DNA from: Phaeoceros laevis
Taxonomy: Eukaryota; Anthocerotophyta; Anthocerotopsida; Notothyladales
Length of the DNA: 58,119 bases
Reading direction: 5' to 3'
Assembly: GCA_049999765.1 (NCBI GenBank)
Contig: JBNGIQ010009415.1
Location: 41,039 to 99,157 of the forward strand
Each line of letters begins with the position of its first letter. Position 1 is the stretch's first letter. Under the pieces are notes generated by a model, which saw only the letters and a list, made by a program, of their open reading frames with translations, searched no databases and was not told the DNA's origin. The position numbers and the translations under genes are program-made. Below are positions 36,844 to 45,633 of this stretch, piece after piece.

Positions 36844-38119
36844 TAACCGCCATATCCAGGAGCAGGCCAAGTCCATGCTTAAGCAAGCCAGCCTCTCTCG
36901 GGGCTATTGGGCTGAAGCAGTGCCCACTGCTGCCTATATTCGCAATCGGTTGCCTACCAGTGTATACCCAGATGCAACACCGTATGAGCGATGGACAACA
37001 TATAAACCTCGCATCAACCATCTTCGGATTTTTGGGTCCCCTGCATATGCCCACTTATCCGAAGACCAACGGGTAAAGCTTGAGTATAAAGCGAGGAAAG
37101 ATGTTTTTGTGGGCTATACAGAAGGCATTAAAGGCTATAAGTTATTTGATCCCGATTCCCGATCTGTCACACTTTGCCGAAGTGTTATCTTTCATGAGCA
37201 ATTGGTGTTGACTTCTCCTTCTGCTCCACCTGCACCAGAAGAGGCCTCCACAAGTGACCTAGATGATGAGCAACTTGAAGCCTATGCACCAAGTGACCAG
37301 TCTTCAAGTGTTCCCTCTGCTAGTGTTCCTCATGCTACTCCAGCAGTCACAGTTACACCAGCAGCTGTAGTACCTCTATCTGCATCACCACATGACTTCG
37401 TCAGCACCTATCCAGATGATGATGGAGTACCTGGAGCCTCTGAGCATTCAAGCTCCTATGGAACACTGCCTGCTCACCTGGATGAGGATGACATAGACAG
37501 TAATGCTCTACAGTCGCTGCCTACACATGATGCTAGTGAAGTACAACCTGAGGAAGTGGCGCAGCCAAGGAGAAGTGGCCGTCACCACACAGCCTCTCCA
37601 GATGAGTGGATCCAGAAGCCTTTAACATATACTTCTTTCCTTGTCCAGGAAGATAGCAATCTAGATAGTCTTGGTGAACCACTCTCCTACAAGGAAGCAG
37701 TAAACTGTTCAGAATCTGCTAAATGGAAGGTAGCAATTGACTCAGAATATAAATCATTGATGGACAATGGTACATGGGAGCTCGTTGACTTGTCTCCTGA
37801 CAGGAAGCCGGTTAGTTGCAAATGGGTGTTCAAGAAAAAGCTTGCTGCTGATGGGTCTATCTCCAGATACAAAGCAAGATTGGTAGCTCGGGGCTATAGC
37901 CAAGTCGAGGGACTTGACTACACCGAGACTTTCTCTCCTGTCGTACGAGTTACCTCATTAAGAACACTATTTGCCATAGCTGCACAGAGAGACTACGCCA
38001 TGGAACACATGGACGTCAAGACTGCTTTCCTCAACGGCACCCTAAAGGAAACAATATATATGAGTCAGCCAGAGGGTTTTGTAGATCCAAAGCATCCAAA
38101 GAAGGTTTGCAAATTGATC
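36746..38119 (+). pseudogene. copia integrase C-part and reverse transcriptase, cut by gap
   Basis: After the frame change the core resumes at Gln-Asn-Pro-Ile-Ala-Glu-Ile-Ser-Asn, where the third catalytic Glu is kept. A Ser/Pro/Asp-rich linker leads to RT: Asn-Gly-Thr-Trp-Glu-Leu, Cys-Lys-Trp-Val-Phe-Lys, Tyr-Lys-Ala-Arg-Leu-Val-Ala-Arg-Gly, and Met-Asp-Val-Lys-Thr-Ala-Phe-Leu. The Tyr-x-Asp-Asp site would lie in the gap. Confidence 0.9.
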
Positions 38120-38519
38120 NNNNNNNNNNNNNNNNNNNNNNNNNNNNNNNNNNNNNNNNNNNNNNNNNNNNNNNNNNNNNNNNNNNNNNNNNNNNNNNNN
38201 NNNNNNNNNNNNNNNNNNNNNNNNNNNNNNNNNNNNNNNNNNNNNNNNNNNNNNNNNNNNNNNNNNNNNNNNNNNNNNNNNNNNNNNNNNNNNNNNNNNN
38301 NNNNNNNNNNNNNNNNNNNNNNNNNNNNNNNNNNNNNNNNNNNNNNNNNNNNNNNNNNNNNNNNNNNNNNNNNNNNNNNNNNNNNNNNNNNNNNNNNNNN
38401 NNNNNNNNNNNNNNNNNNNNNNNNNNNNNNNNNNNNNNNNNNNNNNNNNNNNNNNNNNNNNNNNNNNNNNNNNNNNNNNNNNNNNNNNNNNNNNNNNNNN
38501 NNNNNNNNNNNNNNNNNNN
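38120..38519. other. assembly gap, 400 N
   Basis: Run of 400 N inside copia RT. Coding sequence for the rest of RT, RNase H and a 3' LTR needs more than 400 bp, so the true gap is longer or a rearrangement lies here. Confidence 0.99.
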
Positions 38520-38707
38520 ACGGCCGGGCATCCTAGCGCCAAAATGGAACTGAAAGCCCACTACCCAAGGCTAAAGATTCACCAGGCCGCTTGCCGGCCT
38601 GGCAGGCAGCGGCTGTACGGGCCTACAAACCGGTTTTTTGGTTCATTTTGCCGCATAGATGCCATGTACCATTTGTTTGGCACTACCAGTGTGGGTTTTG
38701 AGGGAGG
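38520..38707. other. unassigned sequence right of gap
   Basis: Contains GGCCGCTTGCCGGCCTGGCAGGC and TACCATTTGTTTGGCAC, which echo the palindrome-array repeats in decayed form. No gene. Confidence 0.4.
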
Positions 38708-39269
38708 AAATCCACTCACAAACCAAGTCCTAGGGGGCTACTACAGGCCCATTTAGCCGCTGGCTGCCAACCACGTTTGGAGATTCCAATCCAACCACGG
38801 TGGGAGACTCCAACCCAACTACATCACATTAACCTCCTCAAACTCACTCATGTCACGTCACATCACATCACACTACGGTTGGAGTCTCTAACCATTCTAT
38901 TCAAAGACATGGTCTTATGGGAAGGTCGACCTCTTTGAGGCTTGAAAGCAGTATGATTTCGGTGACCAGACTTTAATTCTTGAGTGATTGTTTGAAACCT
39001 TAGATTTGAAAAATCTTGAAATGAGCTTGCATAAGAGAAAAAATGAAGGTTCAAACTTGAGAGTTTCAATATTCTTCATGTACAATTATTTTGCTCTTGT
39101 CTCTATTGTATGTTCTTAGATGGACTAAAATTTGGAATGCTTGAGTGGTTGTTTGAAACTTAAGCTATTACAAAGCTTCAAGCTTCAGAGTTATAACCTA
39201 AGCCCTAAATGGACAAAAAAACAAAGTGAGTCGAGGGTACTCAAAGTCTTCATCCCCGGTTTGTAGGCC
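38708..39269 (+). repeat. ~600-bp direct repeat, right copy
   Basis: Same blocks in the same order as 32745-33320, ending CCCCGGTTTGTAGGCC. It carries an extra ~20 bp near 38940 relative to the left copy. Confidence 0.85.
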
Positions 39270-39349
39270 TTTTTTTTTTGGTGAAAAACGGCGCATTTAC
39301 TAATAATACAAGACTTTACACCACTTTAAAGAAGTGAGAACTTCTACCC
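39270..39349 (-). mobile_element. 80-bp poly(A)-tailed retroposon with 10-bp target-site duplication
   Basis: TTTGTAGGCC occurs at 39260-39269 and again at 39350-39359. Between them is an 80-bp insert beginning with ten T on the plus strand, that is, a poly(A) tail on the minus strand. Tail plus perfect 10-bp duplication is the hallmark of LINE-driven insertion. The insert is probably a 5'-truncated LINE tail or a short SINE. Confidence 0.85.
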
Positions 39350-39630
39350 TTTGTAGGCCCATTTAGCCGCTGACTGCCAACCACGGTTCGAGTCTGCAAC
39401 CCAACCACGGTTCGAGACTCCAACCCCACCACTATTGGATACTCCAACCCAACCACGGTTGAAATCTCCAACCCAACCAAGGTTGGATACTCCAACCCAA
39501 CCACAGTTGGAGATTCCAACCCAACCATGGTTGGAGACTTTAACCCAACCATGGTTGAATACTCCAACCCAACCACGGTTGGAGACTCCAACCACAGTTA
39601 GAGACTCCAACCCAACCACTGTTGGAGACT
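39350..39630 (+). repeat. ~24-bp minisatellite
   Basis: About ten imperfect units of CCAACCCAACCACGGTTGGA plus GACT. Each unit contains a small CCAACC/GGTTGG palindrome. It grows out of the opening of the ~600-bp repeat unit. Confidence 0.9.
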
Positions 39631-39639
39631 CGGCCGCCA

Positions 39640-41030
39640 GCCTGGGACATGAGGGAAGAAGGTCCCAAAAACCCTCGGTTTGGTCCGATGTCCCAGGCCG
39701 GCGGAAACCATGTTGGACAAGGATCTTTAAGTGTTGCAACTTCGCGGCCCAATTCTGGAGGCGTGCAGCCATTTCAGCTAGTGTGCTATATACCATTGGA
39801 TTCACCTTGCCGAGACGGGTCGTTTGGAACCACTTGTATGGCCTTCTTTCCCAGGCCCGCGGCCGGCCTACGACATAAGAAAAAAAATCGATTAAAATCC
39901 AGGCTTCACGGCCCGATTGTGGAGGCGTGCGGCCATTTCAGCTAGCGTGCTATACACCCTTGGATTTGCCTCGCCAAGACGGTTTGTTTGGTACCACTTG
40001 TGTGGCCTTCTTTCCCAGGACGGCCGCCGGCCTGAGACATGAGGGAAGAAGGTCCCAAAAACCCTCGGCTGGGTTCGAGGTCCCAGGCCGGCCGCCGGCC
40101 TGGGAATGGAGCCTCGAGATGGTCTCAAAAATCCTCGGTTGGGTCCGATGTCCTAGGCCGGCCGCCGGCCTGGGAAACTATGTCAGACAAGGGTCTTAAG
40201 TGCTGCAACTTTGCAGCCCGATTGTGGAGGCGTGCGGCCATTTCAGCTAGTGTGCTATACAGCTTTGAATTTGCCTTGCCGAGACGGTTCGTTTGGTACC
40301 ACTTCTGTGGCCTTCTTTCGGCCTGGGACATGAGAAAAAAACTGACTAAAAACCAGGCTTTGCGGCCCAATTGTGGAGGCGTGCGGCTATTTCAGCTAGC
40401 GTGCACTACACCGTTGGATTTTCCTTGCCGAGACGGTTCGTTTGGTACCACTTGTGTGGCCTTCTTTCCCAGGTTGGCCGCCATCATGGGACGTGAGAAA
40501 ACAAACTAACTAAAAACCAAGCTTCGCGGCCCAATTGTGGAGGCGTGCGGCCATTTTAGCTAGCGTGCTATACACTGTTGGATTTGAATTGCTGAGACAG
40601 TTCATTTGGTATTACTTGTGTAGCCTTCTTTCCCAGGCCGCCGGCCTGGGACATGTGAAAAAAACTGACTAAAAACCAGGCTTTGCGACCCGATTGTGGA
40701 GGCTTGCGGTCATTTCAGATAGCGTGCTATATACCATTGGATTGGCCTCGCCAAGACGGTTTGTTTGGTACTACTTGTGTGGCCTTCTTTCCCAGGCCGG
40801 CCGCCGGCCTGGAACATGAGAAAGAAACTGACTAAAAAACCAAGTGCTGCAACTTCGCGGCCTGATTGTGGAGGCGTGCGGCCATTTCAGCTAGCGTGGT
40901 ATACACTGTTGGATTTGCCTTGCCGAGACGGTTTTTTTGGTACTGCTTGTGTGGCCTTCTTTCTCAGGCCGGCGGCCAGCCTGGGCCATGAGGGAAGAAA
41001 TCGACTAAAACACTGAGTGCTGCAACTTCG
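39640..41030 (+). repeat. array 3 of the ~160-bp palindrome-bearing repeat (7 units)
   Basis: Markers like TTTGGTACCACTTGTGTGG at about 39823, 39988, 40296, 40440, 40606, 40767 and 40938. Extra palindrome-only units with CCTCGGNTGGGTCCGATGTCC sit at 39650-39700 and 40040-40170. Same orientation as array 1. Confidence 0.9.
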
Positions 41031-41077
41031 CGGGTCCGTGTCAACCACCTTCCTCTCCCAGCAACACTTGTCAGGGC

Positions 41078-41351
41078 CAGATAGGCCCTTCCCCTATATG
41101 CAACCATTCGTGTATGCATATATATGCATGCATGATCGTATGCATCCATGCATTGCATTTATACATGCAGATGCTTTCAGCTCCCGGTCGCCTCCGGTAA
41201 CCCTCATGTATTCTCGAACTCCAAATCCGAAAATTCAGTCTTCGTGCCGACTTTAATCGCGACATTTCCGCGCGAGGCCTTTTTCCAGACTTTTTTTTTC
41301 CCGCAGTCGCGCAGTCACGTAGTCCGCAGTCGTTCTAGCTCTCCCCCCAAA
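41078..41351 (-). repeat. long terminal inverted repeat, type A, right copy
   Basis: Reverse complement of 29808-30085 over its full length, with the end GCTAGAACGACTGCGGACT outermost at the right. Confidence 0.85.
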
Positions 41352-41499
41352 ACCCTCGGCTGGGTTTGAGCCTTGAGATGGTCTCAAAAACCCTCGGCTT
41401 GGTCCGATGTCCCAAGCCGCCGGCCGGCCTGGGAACGGAGCCTCGAGATGGTCCGAGAAACTGTGGGCTGGGTTAGATGTCCCAGGCCACTTGGTTTTT
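41352..41499 (+). repeat. fragment of palindrome-array repeat
   Basis: Two short units with CCTCGGCTGGGTTTGAGCC and a CCGGCCGGCCTGGGA palindrome half lie between the type A and type B termini. Confidence 0.7.
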
Positions 41500-41845
41500 G
41501 GGTCCGTTTTGCACCCAAGCCTCAAATGGATTATGTGCCCAAAACCCCTGACCCTATGCAGATGTTCAGGGTCTAGGGTTCCTCCCAGGCCACGTGGCAT
41601 CTTTGAGAATCAGGCTCACTTCCTCGAACCTGCCGCCCGCAGTCTTTTACACACATGCATGTATTTTACACTATCACCGAACGCCCGACATAATTGCCGA
41701 TCAGGTCCGGTCATCCTATTCTTTTCGAAAAAAAATTCACACCGCCGTTATTTCGGTTTGGCCAGCGCGGCGGCTTGCGAACGCAGTCGCGCAGTCACGC
41801 AGTCATGCAATCGCACGGAAACGCAGTTGTTCTTGACACTCCATA
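41500..41845 (-). repeat. long terminal inverted repeat, type B, right copy
   Basis: Reverse complement of 30905-31210: GCCACGTGGCATCTTTGAG, CTGCCGCCCGCAGTCTTTT, then GCGCAGTCACGCAGTCATGC. The outer end faces right at GTTGTTCTTG. Confidence 0.8.
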
Positions 41846-41879
41846 CTGCCGTGGTCAGCGACTAGTGGAGCTAGCGTTG

Positions 41880-42260
41880 GCGACTGGTTAAGCCGACTCG
41901 GCTAAAGTAGTTGGGGACAACAATCGCCGAGGTCACCAACCACTATAGCCGAGGTCTACGACCACTATGCTGTTGGTGCCCATGATATGGAAGGTGCCCG
42001 ATCAAATCCCGGAAGGTTCTGCGCTAAGTTGGGTGGAGCGCGCAGAGCAAGCAAGGGTTCAATAATGCGGGTGCGCTCCTATACATTATATCACCATAGC
42101 GCTGACACATAGAGCTATAGTGGTGCACTCGGCTAAACTAGTCGGTGACAACAATCGCCGATGCCAGCGACCATCTTAGGCGATGTCAGCGACCAGTGTA
42201 GCCGAGATCGGCGACTTTGCCGAGGTAGTCGATAAAATTGCCGAGGCAGTCCGGCAGCTT
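41880..42260 (+). repeat. imperfect direct repeats with GCCGA words
   Basis: CTCGGCTAAA-TAGT followed by GACAACAATCGCCGA occurs at about 41898 and 42128. Between and after are many GCCGAGG and CAGCGACCA words. 42080-42125 resembles 29752-29806. No gene. Confidence 0.6.
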
Positions 42261-42666
42261 CCTTTTGAAGGACGCCGGCAGCTGACGTCCTTTGGCCTTC
42301 CGCTTCTTCCCTGAAACTCATCACCCTTCTCCACGGCCGATGAGTTTCAGGGTTTCCCCATTGTGTGCAGTTTAGTTCTCTAGTGGGTTGACAGTTCATG
42401 GAGCCCTTGCGGACTGTAGTTTCAGGTTCCGTTCTAGAATGTCCATCTACTCGCGTGCCACTTATCCTGAAGTTCAAAGTAGGATGGATGTCACGAGGTT
42501 TATGCTCACAACCGATTGTGGGCCCCATTTTGCCTCAAGCACTCTCGTCATCCACATCGCCCTCTTTTTCTATTCATGCATAGAAGTCGTTGCAGAAGAT
42601 AGTTATTGTTCTGTGATGAGCAAGATACTCCACTAAGGTGGAATATTTGAAGTCATCAATGCCAAC
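42261..42666. other. no gene recognised
   Basis: Short frames only on both strands; nothing supportable. Confidence 0.4.
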
Positions 42667-42726
42667 GCCTTTTCTTCCCTTTCTTCCCTTTCTTCCCTTT
42701 CTTCCCTTTCTTCCCTTTCTTCCCTT
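42667..42726 (+). repeat. (TTTCTTCCC)n microsatellite
   Basis: Six to seven near-perfect copies of a pyrimidine-only 9-10-bp word. Confidence 0.95.
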
Positions 42727-43424
42727 ATAGTTTTGTTTGTAGTTGCTTGCCGGATGCATGGCAAGGTAGTGAACGGTATCTGCAGATATTGAGTGTGAAC
42801 GGCATCTGCATCCATAACTGTCTGCAGCATATTTCCTCATATCCACCGTCTACGTTCATGGAAGAAGCTAGGCTGTAGCTGGATTCTATAGCTCTCCCAC
42901 CAGTCTCCTTTGTCAGGCCTCTTTTGAGCCAGTCCTCTTTTCCAATCTTCTCTACGGGCCACTCGATTTTCAGGCAGGCCTAAGTCTTTTCGGCTGGCTG
43001 CGTGTCTGCTGGCACCATCATTATCAGGCCACCACTCTCAGGTGTTGACGTGTGTAACCTTAAGGTCTGCCCCATCATCAAGAATCTAACTCATTAAATG
43101 CTGGATTTTTTAATTCTACATAAGAGGTTTAGACAGAACAAAGCGGGAAAGGTTTAGAGAGAACAAAGTGGGCAGAATCAGAGACCAGAGACCAGCTGAG
43201 CGTGGCATACCTCGTCTCGTTTCATTTTCTGCGCTTCCTTTTCTTTTGTCTCGTTCGTCGGCAGCCTTAGGGTGCCTATCGCTTTCGTTTTCCAGAGTTG
43301 GTGTCTTTCTTCATGCTTTGTGGCTTCAAAGTTTTTGCTTTGAATTCGGCAAACCTTCCGCTCTGCGCGCAATGTCGTAAATGTCACAACTAATGTCAGC
43401 AAATGTCTTCTGTTTGCAGCGCTG
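42727..43424. other. 5' flank of the ParB-like gene
   Basis: No coding signal. A pyrimidine stretch and a TTTGCAG acceptor-like site at 43414-43420 precede the ATG at 43425, so an upstream non-coding exon is possible. Confidence 0.4.
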
Positions 43425-44005
43425 ATGGGCAGAGGCAGGAAAGACAACCAGCCGAAAGGATCACCAAGGAGGACTAGAAGCCAAACAAGGCTTTTGAGGA
43501 ACGCAGAACCTTCGGAGTCGGCCTCCGCAATGGCAGTTGAGAACGCTTCTGAATGTCAGCATGAGGTTTCAAGTCACCCATAGCCGGATGCGGGAGAGTC
43601 GGCAGATGTGGCCGCGGCTCGAGGCGTGCAAGCAGTTGTGGCAGCAATGCCATGTTGCTTCGACATTCAGAAGTTCGAGTCCTCGGATGGACCTTGGATG
43701 GAGTTTCTTCGACAGCAGGAGGTCGGAGGAGGAATTCAGCTAAGCGTTGTGCTGCCGAACACGGATAGCACAGCCGACGAGATTGATTCCCAAGTACCTC
43801 AAATGTTTCGCTTTTCACAATCGGTCTCTGCAGATTGCTGTTGTTAGCATGTTGGGTAGGAGCAGAGATTGCAGGCATGCCTCTCCTGGTTTAGAGTAAA
43901 CTAGACAGGCACATGTCAATGTTTGAAATCGTTGTGATGCGACTGGGACACCGCTTACATATTCAATTGCAATCATTGTATAGTACTGGCTCACTTGGTG
44001 CAAAA

Positions 44006-44296
44006 GGGATGCTGTTAGGCGGCGTCCCCTTTTCATAGTAAGCTCTTGTTCCTTTTGTTTTAGGTGCAGCTAGCACGCCGGCTAACGGTGTGCAAAATTT
44101 TCACAGAATGGGCATGATTTCCTTGTTTTCTGGTGCAGACAGGCCGCCGGCTAATGCCGTGCCGATCTCCTTTTTCTATGGTTTTTTCTTTGTCACCTAT
44201 ATCGAAAAGGACGCCGTTAGTCGGCGTCCTTGATTTCATTTGTGGGTCTATTCCATTTGTTTTCTGATGAAATATGCACGCCGTTAGCCGGCGTGT
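44006..44296. repeat. cluster of five GC hairpins in an intron
   Basis: Hairpins at 44006-44028, 44073-44093, about 44141-44162, 44207-44231 and 44276-44296, spaced about 65 bp, share a CGCCG stem and TTAG-type loop. 44207-44231 has a perfect 10-bp stem AAGGACGCCG. 44006-44028 pairs fully if G-U pairs are allowed. The second and third copies lie in the opposite orientation. Same family as 27978-28130. Confidence 0.9.
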
Positions 44297-44339
44297 CAAT
44301 TCTTTTTTTTCGGTAATATTATTGTAACGTGGTGCAAAA

Positions 44340-45633
44340 GGAACATGGTGCAAATAGCTTGCATGTGTTAGGGTTAGTTTCTCAAAAGCCTGTTTGCATC
44401 GAGCTAGCTTTCACCGAGACCGAGCCGTTTTTCTTTTTCTATTCAAGAAGGTTTGCGCCAGGAGGTTTGCGGCTGGAATTTGCCATGAATCGCATCTGCC
44501 GCTGTTGAGCAGTGACCTCGGCAGCAGCGTGAAGCACGGCTACCGGAGTCGCCACATCTCCCTCTCCGCTGCCCGTTTAGGTGCTTGCAAAATTATGGGG
44601 GTATTTTTTCTTGGCTGTATTCCCCTTTGGGCTTGCTTTCCCTGCTGTGCCTAGCCTGCTGTGCTTGGGCTGCTGGGCTTGGCCTGCTGGGCTAGGCTGG
44701 CCTGCTGGCCATGATGTGGGCTCGCCTTGCCCTTCAAGGCTCTGCACAAATTTGGAAATTTCGCAGTTTTGGAAATTTCCGGCCTAGACTGGCCTGCTTT
44801 GGAAAATTTCCGGCCTGGCTTGGCTTGCTTTGGAAATTCTTGCATGCCCTCCTGGGCTTATTGCCCTCCTGGGCGTGGTTACCCTGCTGTGTTTTGATTT
44901 AAAACTGTGTTGTGCTTGGAATTCCGCCTTGCTTTCTGCTATAGGAATTCTACTTGTGAGTCTATAGGAAGTCATACACCATCCCGGCAGTAGTCCGAAC
45001 GCAAGAGGATTGGCTTCCTCGACAACTAGGCGGTTTCTCATGCTCCTGACTGGTCTGGTGAGGAGGCTTGGAGTCTGATGCATCAACAGTGAGAGGTGGC
45101 TCGTTTCAGGCCAGTTGCTTGTGGTGAATGGGTGCTTCATGTATTGAGCTATGCCTAAAAGGCTCCGGAGGGACGTCTCATGGCCTGGGATATGGGAAAA
45201 GGGGTGTGGAAAATGGTGTGCCACCGGGTCCCCTTGGATGTGCTACAGAGCTCTGCTAGAGTATGCCCCTGCTTGCCGTGCTACGTTGCCCTGACCTGCT
45301 GACCTGTATGCCCCTGTCTGCCCTTGCTTGCCCTGCCTGCCTGCCATGTTCTTGCATGTGCTACCGACCTGCCTCCAAGCAATGTTCTCCTTGTTGCAGC
45401 TACGGTTGCGAATCTACATAGTACTGCTACTGCTGGTTGCTACTGCTACTGCATGTTGATGTGGCTGTGCTAAACTGCTGCTGCTGGTTTCTACTGCTAC
45501 TGCTGGTTGCTACTGCATATTGTTGTGGCTGTTATGAGCCTGAACCTGGCATGGGTGGTATGATTTATACTCTCCTAGGGTTGAATGTGTGATTCACATT
45601 ACTGCTTGCTAATCCATTGTTTGCTTTTTGCAG
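44340..45633. other. low-complexity intron sequence
   Basis: Rich in CCTGCTGNGC and GGCCTGGCTT words (44640-44890), then TGCTACTGC repeats (45420-45530). Acceptor-like TTTTTGCAG ends it at 45633. No gene seen. Confidence 0.5.

Larger units (their letters stand above)
33829..38119 (+). mobile_element. Ty1/copia retrotransposon internal region, 3' end lost at a gap
   Basis: Order is Gag, protease, integrase, reverse transcriptase, which defines Ty1/copia. Visible damage: a TAA between Gag and protease (35977), a frame-changing deletion in the integrase core near 36800, and loss of the second half of RT, RNase H and the 3' LTR at the 400-N gap. The sequence beyond the gap (38520 onward) is not copia, so either the gap is larger than shown or the element is truncated. 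Confidence 0.93.

Noticed and set aside
39316-39878. Val-Gly-Leu-Glu repeat protein
   Set aside because: It is the 24-bp minisatellite translated; no conservation beyond the DNA repeat.
30115-41030. CRISPR array
   Set aside because: Units are ~160 bp, plant-genomic, without unique spacers of uniform length; they are transposon-associated tandem repeats.
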